64,000 nucleotides of DNA, from the NCBI RefSeq assembly GCF_001653235.2, contig NC_035796.1, positions 310,001-374,000 of the forward strand, read 5' to 3'. The DNA is from Pochonia chlamydosporia 170. Taxonomy: Eukaryota > Ascomycota > Sordariomycetes > Hypocreales > Clavicipitaceae. The position numbers were made by a program, and so were the translations under genes. Below are positions 49,663-60,577 of this stretch, one piece after another; within the stretch, counting starts at the first letter, position 1, and each line of letters opens with the position of its first letter. Under the pieces are notes generated by a model. That model was not told the origin of the DNA and ran no database searches. It worked only from the letters and a program-made list of their open reading frames with translations.

Positions 49663-51190
49663 CTACAAAATAGCAAACAGTCTTCCCGTCTGTCTAACCC
49701 TCGCAACCAGCACCATCACCGCTGAAGCCAACGCCAGAGAACCAGCATAAAACATAGCCGGTCTATACGCCTTGAGTCCGGCACCCGCACCGCCATACGC
49801 CTCAAGCAGATATCCCGCAATAGGACTCCCCTACAATCATCAGCACCCAATGTCAAAAACTTCTCTTCTCTTCTCCAAGATGTAAAACTCACCATTAAGT
49901 AACCACCCAACCACCCCGTGATAACCATGCTCATCGCCACACTCACCCTGGCACTACCAAAAACATTACTCACAACAGTAGGCATGGTTGAAAAGAAACC
50001 GCCGTTGCTCAGCCCATTCAGCACCACGAAAACGGCCAATGGACCAAGAGACGTTGACGCCGGCCAAATGGCAAGCATGCTCAGCGCAGTCACAAGGTTA
50101 GAAATGAACAACGTGTTCAGGGCGCCTAGTTTATCGCAGGCCAAGCCCGTGAGGATTCGGCCCACGGCAGAGGATATGCTGAAGCCGGCGACGAGGCCGG
50201 CGCCGGTGCTGGATGTGAATCCTAGGGTTTTGGTGTACAGCGGAATGAAGAAGGGGGTTACGTAGAGGGGGAATGTGCCGATTGCGCCGGACAGGAAGAC
50301 GAGGTTGAAGGTGAGGCTCTTGAAGAGGCGCCTAGTGTTGTTAGTTTGGTGAAGCTTTGGGGAATAGGGGGTTAGAGTACCATTCTATGAGGCCGGGAGT
50401 TGATAGGGGCATTCGCTCCTTCATGAGCCATGCGGCAGGGACGCCGGTTGCGAGGGTGGTTAGGCCGAGGACGCGGTATGCCCATGCTGGACCGAGTTTG
50501 CGGATGAGGGCGTCGAGACTGAAGGAGATGGCGGCGGCGCCCCAGCCTCCGCCTGCGACGATGAGACCGTTTGCGATGCCGCGTTTGGAGCGGAAGTATT
50601 GGGATGGGATGGTGAGGACGACCTATTTGTGTGAGTTGGGTTGGGTATCGGGGTAGGTAGACGTACGATGAAGCACAGGCTGGGAATGTTAGCATTTGAG
50701 AATGGAAGTGGGAGTGAGAAGAGAATTACCTTGCCCCGAAGCCCATTAATACACCGACCGTGCAGAATAATCCTCCGACACTACCGACCGCGAAACCACT
50801 GAGGATCATGCTCCCCCCGAGGAGGGACATGCCGCACACGGCGGTGCTGCGAGGGCCCAGCTTACGCATGAGTCTTGCATTCACGATAGCAAAGACGGAT
50901 ACTAGGGATGCGGAGAGGGAGCCCACGAAGGAGAGGACCGCGGGACCGGATAGTCCGTCTTCCACGAGGGCTGCTTGCATCACGCCCCAGGCGTAGGTTG
51001 CGCCGACGGCCCAGAAGAGGATGATGGAGCCGGAGAGGACGATGGCCCAGCCGTAGCCGCCATCGGGGACGTGAGCGTCTGCTTCGCGGGAGGCGAGGAG
51101 GATGTCATCTTGGGGGACGGGTTGGGAGGCTGCTGGTCGTGAGATTGGGTGGGAGGGGAGGGTGGTGAGTTGGATGGCTGTGGTGGACAT
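49663..51190 (-). CDS. MFS transporter, monocarboxylate-transporter type
   Basis: Predicted 12-helix plasma-membrane carrier of the MCT-like major facilitator group. Exons on the minus strand are 51190-50730, 50679-50667, 50622-50381, 50331-49893 and 49830-49663, giving 440 residues. Exon 2 is only 13 nt (CCTGTGCTTCATC), but its phases fit exactly and it bridges GFGASLCFIVVLTIPSQYF. The family opening DGGYGWAIVLSGSIILFWAV is present, as are the helices WAYRVLGLTTLATGVPAAW and GAGLVAGFSISSAVGRILTG. The substrate cannot be told from sequence; S. cerevisiae relatives (Mch proteins) are not proven monocarboxylate carriers. It diverges from the next MFS gene. Confidence 0.88.
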
Positions 51191-51504
51191 GGTGATGGTG
51201 ATGGTGTTGAAGAAGGGCGTGTAAGTCGTGATGATGAATGATGAATGTTCCCCCACGTTGGAGGAGTTGTGCGGGGTGTGGGGGCGCAAAGGAAGGGATT
51301 TGCGTGTACTTGCCTGAATTGATTGAGTTATGTTTAGTGTTTATACGTGGTTATTGGATGGGTTGGTTCTTGGCGGTTGTGACTCAGTTTGAATGATTTG
51401 TTCGACTTTCAATGTTGTCGATGCAACTTTGACACATATACATTTGTGGTTCATGCAAGCTTCAACACTACTTACCCAATTCACAGTCATATCAGAAATC
51501 TGCA
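51191..51504. promoter_or_regulatory. Divergent promoter region between two MFS genes
   Basis: 314 bp between opposite starts. No ORF of interest and no TATA box is obvious. Co-regulation is possible by position only. Confidence 0.35.
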
Positions 51505-53007
51505 ATGTCGTCTACCGTCCTTGAGCAACCGCAAATAACTCAAATTGAACTCCAACCAATTCAATCTCCATCTCCCGATCCAGATCCAGATCCGCCTCAT
51601 GCCCAGGACATAGTCGAGCGATGGAACCACCCAAGAAGCAACATTGCCCGTCTGGCATTCGCGTTCCTAACATCCATTGTCGCAGGAATGAATGACGCAG
51701 TCGTCGGTGTACGTCAATCTACCTCTCTTGACGACTTAGCTAACTTACTTCAGGCTCTACTCCCATCTGTATGTCACTTCTTCAGTCAAGTCATCCCATC
51801 TAACAAGCCAGCTTGAATCCTACTACGGCCTCACATACACAGTCGTATCGCTCATCTTCCTCACCCCCTTCGTTGGCTACTCCCTCGCCGCGTTCACCAA
51901 CGCCCGAATCCATTCCACGCTGGGGCAGCGAGGCATCGCTATCCTCGCACCGATATGCCATATTATAACGTACACGGCGCTGTCTCTCCATCCTCCCTGG
52001 CCGGTGTTGGTGGTGTGTAATGCCGTCAGCGGGTTTGGCAACGGCCTTACAGATGCTTGTTTCTGTGCGTGGGTTGGGTCCATGGACAGAGCGAATGCTA
52101 TTCAGGGTTTGTTGCATTCGTGCTTTAGCATTGGGGCGTTGTTGGCGCCGTTGGTGGCTACGAGTATGCTTGTTAGGGGATTGGCTTGGTATACGTTTTA
52201 CTACATCATGGTGAATATTCTTTTGTCACTTCTCTACTTACCTTGCCAGTAATGCGTCGGCTAACTTGACAGCTTGGCATTTCTGTCCTCGAACTCATCG
52301 GCCTAACTATATCATTCTGGCCCAAAACCGGCGCCGTCTACCGCGCTCAACACCAGCTCGGCGACTCTGAACCCTCATCAACCCGCGCCGCTCTCAAGTC
52401 AAAAGTCACATGGCTCTGCTCCCTCTTCTACTTTGCCTACATGGGCGCCGAAAGTAAGCTCACCTTTTCACTCTTTTCTACAGTGTACACACATCTAACG
52501 CAAACAGTCGGCCTGGGAGGCTGGATCGTAACATTCATGCTCCGCGTCCGCCACGCAACCCCCTACGCATCCGGCCTCACCAGCACCGGTTTCTGGACGG
52601 GCATGGCCCTCGGCCGCGCGTGTCTAGGCTTCGTCACCGAAAAGTACGGCGAACGGCTCTGCCTATCCGTGTACCTGGCGCTGTCTGTCGCCCTCCAGCT
52701 TCTCTTCTGGCTGGTGCCGCAGTTTGTGGTGTCGGCCGTGGCGGTCGCGTTCCTGGGCTTCTTCCTGGGTCCGCTGTTCCCCGGGGCGGTGATGCTGACG
52801 GCGAGGTTGCTGCCGAGGAGGATGCATGTTAGTGCTATTGGGTTTGCTATGGCGGTTGGGGGCGTGGGAGGGACGGTGTTTCCGTTTGGGATTGGTGCCA
52901 TTGCGGGTGCCAAGGGCGTTGGGGTTTTGCAGCCGGTTATTTTGGCGCTTTTGGTGGTGGTTTTGGGGGTTTGGATTGCGTTTCCGAGGGTTGAGAAGAG
53001 GGAGTGA
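51505..53007 (+). CDS. MFS transporter, fucose-permease/BSC6-like
   Basis: Predicted 12-helix sugar-type carrier. Exons 51505-51708, 51754-51768, 51812-52210, 52273-52453 and 52508-53007 give 432 residues. Exon 2 is only 15 nt (five codons, ALLPS), yet it restores the family sequence GMNDAVVGALLPSLESYYGL, which corresponds to the conserved segment at the end of helix 1. Further marks are FGNGLTDACFCAWVGSM, GLLHSCFSIGALLAPLVATS, YFAYMGAEIGLGGWIVTFML and FLGFFLGPLFPGAVMLTARL. Substrate unknown. Its close pairing with another transporter and the downstream accessory genes hints at an uptake role in a local module. Confidence 0.88.
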
Positions 53008-53472
53008 TGGTGATAATTTTTGTGTGGTTGTTGGTGCAAGGTCCTGTTTACTTGGGAACCTAGGATTCCGGGCTATTCTGCCGTTTCTGACACGACGGAA
53101 ATGTCGAAATTTGGGTAAACCCTTGGTTTCATTTCTCGCCTGTCACTGTGAGTCACTCCAGTGATTCACGATGGCTCATCTTGCATTGCGGCGCCACCGA
53201 TCTTGGCCTTCCGAAAGAGGAAATTACCCACGGACTTACGCAGGCTCTCAACTTCAGCACTCTGACTTTAGAAAAACAATAAACTTTATCTCCACTGCGT
53301 AGTACTTTTACCCTTTGATATGTATGTGATATAAATTGGTGGCTATTTCGAATTGCCCATCATAGACACATTTCTCTCAATATTCGCCACCAGACCTTGT
53401 CTTCCAAGCTCACAATCATGCTCATACACGTAGAGCGCCTCATCTTCCTATTCAAGCGACACAAAATTTAAC
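53008..53472. other. Upstream region of the acyltransferase gene
   Basis: 465 bp with no gene. A TATAAA-type element lies near 53330 (GATATAAATTGG), about 140 bp before the ATG. Confidence 0.35.
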
Positions 53473-55047
53473 ATGTCACTCAAAACTTCCACCAGGGTCC
53501 ATGCCCTATCGAAACCTGCTCCCCAGGTCATCTCCCTCTCCCTGCTGGACGCCACCACCGCAAACTTTGCCCTCACCAGCGCTATATGGCTCTTCGACGC
53601 TTCCATACAGCCTAACCAAGATATCAACTTATCGGAACATTTGAGAAAAACACTTGGGGCCACTCTGAATGCATATCCTCAGTGGACAGGTCAAATCAAA
53701 GCCATCACATCAACTGATGGGAGCGCTCCCGACGAAGCAGCCCATTTGCCCGCTCATGCTCGACGCTTTGGACGAATTTACACCAAATTCGGATACGAGC
53801 AAGATCCCGGAGTTTCATTCACTACTGCAACCTGTAGCTCTACCCTTGCTGAGCTGTATCCCATCTCTTCACGCCATGCCGTTTGGGAGCTGGATAAGAG
53901 CGATTTGAATGCGTTGGTATCGCAGGAATCAATCGCAGACCCTTTCCATGCACATGAACGCAATGAAACCGGGGTGCTGAAGCCGGTTATGGCAATTCAA
54001 CTCTCGGAACTGGCGTGCGGAGGCTTCGCTTTGGCTGTAAAGATTGCACATCCTTTGGCTGATATTTCTGCTCTGGCGACATTCATGAAAAATTGGGGCG
54101 CTGTAAGCCGTGCAGCTCTTCTAGGTGACCCTGAGCCTGTGTTGAAGCCAGTCTTTGATCCATCTAAGCTAGATAGACTTGCTGCAGGCAATATCAACAG
54201 CTCGCAGCCGTCTTCAAAGGTATTGAAGCAGTTGGAGGGCCTACCACTACACAGATACGACTGGTGGGCATCAGCAGCAACTTGCCCATGGGGTATGACC
54301 ATCCCAGAACCTTTTAAAGAAGACGTTACACCCGCGGGGAGAATCATGCCCTGGACTGAATGGGATGTCAGAGCACCGGTGCCCAGGTCCATAATTCGCT
54401 TCACTCACGAACAAGTCGATTTCCTTTGGAAGGCAGCCAATACGGGTAGCACGTCAGGGATAAGTAGGCATGATGCCATTGTCGCCCATGTCTGGTCATG
54501 CATTACGCGAGCACGCAAGACCGACGATTCCGGCCCGGTACACTGCGACTTGGTTTATGGCGTGCGGTCACCGCTTCAATTGGGAAGTGGTTTTGTAGGA
54601 TCGCCTATGTTTATGATTAATGTTGAGATGGCTGCGGACGTGGTTGGGACCGAAGGGGGAAGTCATTTTCACAAGGTAGCTGGTCGTATTAGGGAGACGA
54701 TCCGCAGGATACAACCGTCTGATATTGCAGCTCATTTGCATAGTATTGCGTATGAAAAATCGCCGCAGCGGATTTGGCAGGCGTTTTTGGGTCGTAGGCA
54801 TGTTATGCTTACTAGTTGGGCTAGGGCTGGGGTTTATGATGTCGATTTTGGGCTGGGTTTGCTGCGGTATGTGGATGATGTTATGCCGAGTATGGATGGT
54901 ATTGTTGTTGTTAAGGAGGGTGCTGGGCCGGGACGATGTGGGAATGATGGAGGAGGAGGTTGGACGGAGAATGGTGTGGATGTTGATGTTCGTATTGGGA
55001 GGGAGGATATGGAGCGGTTGTTGGAGGATTGTGCGTTGCTGCCGTGA
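53473..55047 (+). CDS. BAHD-type acyltransferase (transferase family)
   Basis: Predicted CoA-dependent O- or N-acyltransferase, a family used in fungal secondary metabolism and detoxification. One exon codes 524 residues. The catalytic HxxxD is seen in AVKIAHPLADISAL near residue 195, and the structural DFGWG-type motif appears as VDFGLGLLRYVDDVMPSMDG near residue 457. ISRHDAIVAHVWSCI also fits the family. The fifth DFGWG position is changed (DFGLG). No signal peptide or membrane segment is seen. The absence of introns contrasts with its neighbours. The acceptor substrate cannot be predicted. Confidence 0.88.
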   Translation: MSLKTSTRVHALSKPAPQVISLSLLDATTANFALTSAIWLFDASIQPNQDINLSEHLRKTLGATLNAYPQWTGQIKAITSTDGSAPDEAAHLPAHARRFGRIYTKFGYEQDPGVSFTTATCSSTLAELYPISSRHAVWELDKSDLNALVSQESIADPFHAHERNETGVLKPVMAIQLSELACGGFALAVKIAHPLADISALATFMKNWGAVSRAALLGDPEPVLKPVFDPSKLDRLAAGNINSSQPSSKVLKQLEGLPLHRYDWWASAATCPWGMTIPEPFKEDVTPAGRIMPWTEWDVRAPVPRSIIRFTHEQVDFLWKAANTGSTSGISRHDAIVAHVWSCITRARKTDDSGPVHCDLVYGVRSPLQLGSGFVGSPMFMINVEMAADVVGTEGGSHFHKVAGRIRETIRRIQPSDIAAHLHSIAYEKSPQRIWQAFLGRRHVMLTSWARAGVYDVDFGLGLLRYVDDVMPSMDGIVVVKEGAGPGRCGNDGGGGWTENGVDVDVRIGREDMERLLEDCALLP

Positions 55048-55840
55048 GTCTGGTGGAACTACCCAGGTAGAAAGTTGTGAATGATAAAACGAAGAGGGAG
55101 ATTAATGATTCTCTTGTTTTGAGAGGTCGACTGTCCTTTACATGATCACCTGGCCATGGCAGTGGGCATGAGTTGGGTGTAAGTGGTGGTAGTAATTTTG
55201 CCCTTTTAGCACCCTAAACTTAACCATTCAATAGTGGTTATTTATAAAGGTGTATACCCTTTAATCTTTGAAATCTATGAGATGTAATTAAGTAACCATC
55301 ATGCCTCGTACCATCTAGGTGGGCAATCTTCATTCCCCGGTCCCGGCCGCTGAAGGCCGGGACGAGTCAGGAGCATTAGATAGTGATTCGAACTTAAGGT
55401 AAAGGAATTCATGATAGGACATATTCAAGTGAAGGTCATGGCAAGCTTTGTAGACGATAATTTGTATTGGATATTGCTGTGAGTTGAGCTGACGACAAGG
55501 GTCCCGTCGCCGTCTACTCCAATAGCCCTAAATGCATACAGCAACAACTTGGAACGAGACATGTTTGCGCTTTCAAAGCCATTTCATCGAAACACCGCAG
55601 TTGAAGCAAACATAATTTAGAAATAGGTGCATATTCCGTGCAAGACAGCAACTTGTTCTACACGCCCTTCTACTGACGACTTGCGTAGGTGGCTCTCGCT
55701 CACTACGTCATAACATTTCGAAATGCGTTATGCTCTTGATGAATAAATAAAACCAAAGGTTGAAGAATAACTGGATTCGAACACTAAAAACGACTCATTT
55801 CATCGTTTATCGCCAAAGAAACATCACGCTTAAGTCTGCA
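55048..55840. other. AT-rich intergenic region
   Basis: 793 bp with no gene. It holds a GC-rich hairpin (55340-55363). GATTCGAAC words at 55386 and 55774 resemble reversed tRNA T-loops, but no tRNA folds around them. Confidence 0.4.
55340..55363. repeat. Perfect 9-bp inverted repeat, 6-nt loop
   Basis: GTCCCGGCC, loop GCTGAA, then GGCCGGGAC, inside AT-rich DNA. It could be a palindromic protein-binding site or an RNA hairpin; it is not followed by a T-run as in a bacterial terminator. Confidence 0.6.
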
Positions 55841-56821
55841 ATGGAGAACATCAAGATATTCAGCATTCCAACAGAAGCGGGAACCCACTTCCCCGGCCAG
55901 GGCCGAGCACCGGATGCAATTCTCGGTGCGAAACTCCCCCAAAAGCTAGAAGCTACCGGGCGAAGCATTCGGCAACAATCAACTCTTTTTAAAAATGATC
56001 CAAAGGCATCTGCGGCAGCAAAGTGGCGACCAGGGGCAAAGATTGGCGGAGTTCGCAATGAAGAGCACGCACTTACAGTCCTGGAGAGTACTTACAACGA
56101 ACTAGTTACTTCACTCGCCGAGGACGATGATAGTTTTCTGATATTTCTAGGAGGCGACTGTTCCATACTTCAGCCTGTCTTGAGCGCCATGCATGTTCGT
56201 ATGCCTAGTAGGCGTGGCGACATTGGGCTCATTTACATGGACGGTGATGTTGATCTCACTTTGCCTGCGGAAGCGGCTGCCAACATAGACAGCACAGGTA
56301 TTCTTGACGGTATGACCATGACGCACCTCACGCAACGAGAAGGGAGTTTGTCCAATTTACAGGGCGTACCGTTCTCATCTAGACCGGATGGCACGCCGCT
56401 TGTTGGGCCGGATGATGTTGTGTTTTTCGGGTTTGACCCGTTACAACCATCTTCAGATCACTGGGTATATCTCCTTGAGCACGTCTTCAAAGCATATTCC
56501 CGGCCGACGGTACGAAAGGACCCTGTTGCATCTGCGTCTGCGGCCCTAGACTGGCTGGAGGAGCGACGGAGCAACATTCTCTTGCATCTAGACGTCGATG
56601 TTATTGACTGTGGGGAATTCCCGCTTGGCAATTATCCTCATTATGCGGGGCTTAAGGCTGAGGAAGCTTTTGCCGCGCTTGAGGTGTTCTTGGCGTCACC
56701 CAAGGTGAAGGCTTTGACTATTACGGAGGTGAATCCGAATAATGACCCTGACGGCCGGATGGTTGGGATGGTGGTTGATGCGGTGGTTCGGGGGTTTCAG
56801 AGACGAGGAAGGGTATCATGA
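55841..56821 (+). CDS. Arginase-fold (ureohydrolase family) protein with altered metal motifs
   Basis: One exon codes 326 residues. The fold is recognisable: PTEAGTHFPGQGRAPDAILG at the N-terminus, GGDCS, YMDGDVDL, LHLDVDVIDCGEFP and TEVNPNNDPDG. In classical arginases the first two motifs are GGDHS and DAHxD, in which both His residues bind manganese. Here they are Cys and Asp. The DxDxxD motif and the EVNP glutamate are kept. So the fold is clear, but ordinary arginase activity is uncertain; another guanidino substrate, another metal, or a non-enzymatic role are possible. I recall related fungal sequences with DGD in this place, but that is unverified. The start MENIKIFSIP is the first ATG in frame. 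Confidence 0.82.
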   Translation: MENIKIFSIPTEAGTHFPGQGRAPDAILGAKLPQKLEATGRSIRQQSTLFKNDPKASAAAKWRPGAKIGGVRNEEHALTVLESTYNELVTSLAEDDDSFLIFLGGDCSILQPVLSAMHVRMPSRRGDIGLIYMDGDVDLTLPAEAAANIDSTGILDGMTMTHLTQREGSLSNLQGVPFSSRPDGTPLVGPDDVVFFGFDPLQPSSDHWVYLLEHVFKAYSRPTVRKDPVASASAALDWLEERRSNILLHLDVDVIDCGEFPLGNYPHYAGLKAEEAFAALEVFLASPKVKALTITEVNPNNDPDGRMVGMVVDAVVRGFQRRGRVS

Positions 56822-57754
56822 TTGCACCGCCGTTGAAATTGAAACTGGTCGTGTTTATTTTCCCCTTATGTTCTGCGAATAGCATTGACTGTATAATCTG
56901 CCATGGATTGGACTACTGGCTATTCTGGACTTGAGTGGGCGTTGATCTGGAACATGCAGCCTGCAGGCTACTGGTGCGGGCTTGGAGGGTTACACGCACA
57001 AAATTGAATGGACGATAAAGATATCAAAAAAAAAAAAAAAAAAAAAAAATAAAGCCACTGGAGAAAAAGCCATGATTGTGGTTGGCGATGCTTATTGAAG
57101 CCTCATGAGCTTGGGCCGTAGTTTGAACAGTGATTATTAGCTCTCGGAGTATCGGCACTGATTGTATTCACAGAGAAATGGACCGTCGGCCAATCGGCGT
57201 GGACACAGTTGACTGTAGAATTGAGCACTGATCCTTCGAGAGGACCAATTTGTGTAAGATATCTTGCTACAGCGCAGTAGCAGTACCTATAAGACAAGAA
57301 ATAAAAAAGAAGTGCAATATTTTGTGTCAGCAAATCCACAAATATTCGCCAGCTCATACAGAAACATTCATTCCACGGGTGCACAGCTTTTCCATCGTAT
57401 CCGCATCTCCGCAGCACGCAACCGCGGGCGCGGAAGGCGCCTTCACCCAAAATGGTCAACCTTCGATCACGTCACCAGGACCATCGCTAGCGTCACCTCA
57501 CGGAACTCGGCCCCTCGGTGAGCTCTCCTATCATTTGGGCCAATCAGAGGCCGAGAAACAGATTCGGTTGGTCGCTCTTTCTGATCTTGTGCACTGACGT
57601 GACAGCCTGGCGGAAGAGGTCAATCGTTTTTTGCTCGGACTCTTGCGCACTTGGCCAGATGACCGTCGGAATCTCGAGTTTGAACCGTCGTCTTTTGCAT
57701 GGTGTAAATCTATTTTCTTGAAGTTATTTTTTCCTGTTGCGGCGTTGTTACAAG
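56822..57754. other. Intergenic with A24 run; promoter of the zinc-cluster gene
   Basis: 933 bp with no convincing ORF. It includes a run of 24 A at 57026-57049 and several CGG triplets near 57505-57525, just upstream of the regulator gene. Confidence 0.4.
57026..57049. repeat. Homopolymer of 24 A
   Basis: Longest homopolymer in the window, followed by TAAAG. It could be a slippage-prone tract or the remnant poly(A) of a retroposed copy; no target-site duplication was recognised. Confidence 0.7.
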
Positions 57755-60577
57755 ATGGGTTGTCGAGTGTGTCGCGCACGCAAGGTATGACTGACTGCCC
57801 AAAAAAGAAAGCTGAGCTGCGACATGCACAGTGGGAACTCGCGAGGTCACACATGAAATTTAACCACCAACAAACAGGTCAAATGTGACGGTCGCCCAAA
57901 TGGCTGCCGCAACTGCGAGCGACTTCAACTCGAATGTGTGGCAGACGATGGGACCACTCCAAATGGGAGCCGAAACTCGATTTCGCCCATGTCCTTGAGG
58001 AAGATCCGGACCTATCGTTCATGCCAGAGCTGTCGATTATCCAAGACAAAGTGTAATGGCGACCGGCCGAAATGCGCCAGATGTGCCGCCAAGCTCATCC
58101 AGTGCGTGTACGACGGAGGTGCTGCTCCGCGATGGACTCGCAATCTGAACCGATCGCAAGCGACTTCTGTGGATGACGATGCTGGCAGTTCTAGCCCGAC
58201 GGAGCAGGATGCCATGACGGGTGTTGCTCCCAGTGAGGTGGATGAGACTGCATCACTTCGCGGAAGCGTGAGCAAGGTATCAGACGAAGCAAACGACAAG
58301 TCGTCTATTATTGCTTCTGAGGCTGCTGGTGTATCCGTTACTGGCGCAGCATCGCAACACGGTTCCAATGAACAGCTGAGCTCACATCCGTTGGCCTGGT
58401 ATGAAGCCTGCAACAAGCGGCCGCCTTCTACGTTACTGACTTGCCTGCTTGTGTGTCCAGGTTATTATCGCCAGCTCTACCGGCGACTCGGAATCTCCGC
58501 CGAGTTGTTGAGCAGTACTTCTCGAATGTCCATCCTCTCCGGTGCTTTGCCTTTGTGCATAAGCCGTCGTTTATGCGGCAGCTGGACAAGGGCTTCTCCT
58601 CCGATGACGAGTCGGCACTTTTACACATCATCTGTGCACATGGTGCAAAGTAGGTTATTTTTTATGTGTAAAATCTCATATCGAGAGCTTGTTTTGACCA
58701 CATTACTTCAGATTTCTGGTACTTGGCGCCGCGCAAGGAGAGGCCAGCGCACCGCCCTCATTTTTAAAGAATGCTGGCAATCAATGGGCCAAAAGAGCTG
58801 AATATCTCATGCTGGCCAACTTTGGAAAAATATCTGTTCAAAGACTCATGGTAAGTAATACTGGCGGCGTGTGAATTGAGAACATGACATAACCGCCCTT
58901 TAGACAGCCATCCTTCTTCATGATTTCCACTTTCGACTTGGCGAATATGGGCAAGCACTCATGATTAGTGGCCTTGCTGTACGAATGGCCCATGCTTTGA
59001 AGATCAACACCGAGTACAACTCGGACATCCTTTGCACAGAAGAGAACAATAGTGCGCCTTCGGTAGCATCAAGGGAGAGTAGGCGGCGACTTATGTGGGC
59101 ATGCTACGTTCTTGACGCGTGGGCCGGTAGTGGCGTGGATCAGTTGACCCTGCTACGAGAGAACGACATCAAAATTCAACTCCCAAGCAATGAGAGGAAC
59201 TTTGGCCTGAGAATACCTTCCGTCACCGAAACACTTGGTGTTGGCCATGTCTTGCAGTTTCTCCCACCAGCCATCGTGCCAAGAAAACCAGCGGCCAACA
59301 TGGGTATCATGGCTTACTATATCCGTGTTGTGGCTCTGTGGAAGCGAATAGTCCGATATGTAAACCACTTACATGCCGGCCCACCTCCCTGGCAGCCAGA
59401 TTCTCTGTTTGCTGCATTAGATGCAGACCTGCACCTCTGGCGAAGAGAGCTTCCTGATTTCGTGGAGTACTCTACCGAAACAATTTATGCTCGTCTCGAT
59501 TCCAATCAGCTTGGTTCCCTGGTGCTTATTCACTGCACCTATCACCACAATTACTTAGAACTCTACAAACTCACCATGCCTGACCTTTTTAAACTTTCAA
59601 AACCCTTCACATTTCCGCCTGAGCATGATGAGTTTCTCCAGACAGCCCAAGCCAACGCCTATTATCATGCACAGCAAATTGCGGATATTCTGGCGGAAGC
59701 AGCAGAGCACGGATCGCGACTCTTATCGGACAGTTTGCTGCCATTTTTTGTTTACGACAGCAGTCGTGTAATGTTGTATTACGTGGCTCGCCTTCTGGAC
59801 CCCAATCGACCAGACGCAGAAGTCAAACTGAGGGATGCAGTCAAGGCGGTGGAGAGCAACAACCGGGTTCTCCGCATGATGTCCACCTTGTTTCCTATAG
59901 CCCAGTCATTGGTACGTTTGGGATTTGTATATCGGGTCTCTTAAATATGGCACGCAGCTAACTGTCACCTGCAGTCCGCGACTATAGAGCGGTGGTTATC
60001 CAAGGTACAGCAAACAGTTGCTCGAGACGACCTCTTGAGTAGTCTTGAAGATGATGACCATCTCGAATCTCATCGCCCAGTCATGTAAGTTCATGAAACA
60101 TTGACGACGAAGGGTACGACAGCACTAATACTTTTGAGGCATAGGTCCAACGGGAACCAGGACAGGACTGCAGAGTATGTGCTGCCCCCTCTTTCTCTCC
60201 ATTCATTGGCTCGGTCCGGAGCCGGTGAGTCGGGTGGCATCGACGGTGAAGTAGCCTCCCGAACGGCGAGCTGGAGCACGCAGAATCCCCATGCCGGAGG
60301 GCCGGCGTCATGGGATGGAACCAGTGCTGCAGCCCATCAACTCGTAGGGCTTAGCCAGGAACAGTCGGTTCGATCCAGCTTGCAGCATGAACGACCAGTC
60401 CCCGTCCATCCATTTCGTAAGGTTGCACCATCGCAACCCATGTGCAACGCCTTGGACCTGGACGACTTGCAAAACTTTTTGTCGTGGGATATGTACGGAA
60501 TCATGGAAATGGGCGGTTCCGTGTCCAACGAGGACATGGACGACTCCGTATCTCAATCTTGGACTGGAGCTATCTGA
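57755..60577 (+). CDS. Fungal transcription factor with two tandem Zn2Cys6 clusters
   Basis: Predicted nuclear DNA-binding regulator. Seven exons: 57755-57784, 57878-58398, 58461-58649, 58712-58850, 58904-59911, 59975-60084 and 60145-60577, giving 809 residues. The first cluster uses Cys3, 6, 13, 20, 23 and 30 (MGCRVCRARKVKCDG), split by intron 1 after Lys10. The second uses Cys59, 62, 69, 76, 79 and 86 (CQSCRLSKTKCNGDRPKC). The middle-homology (fungal-specific TF) domain runs from about residue 185 (YFSNVHPLRCFAFVHKPSF, then LMWACYVLDAWAGSGVDQLT). All seven exons join with matching phase. Most zinc-cluster factors have one cluster, so the tandem form is notable. The sulfatase gene starts 375 bp downstream on the same strand. 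Confidence 0.9.

Noticed and set aside
55380..55790. Two GTTCGAATC words on the minus strand resembling tRNA B boxes
   Set aside because: Neither has a plausible A box or cloverleaf at the proper distance.
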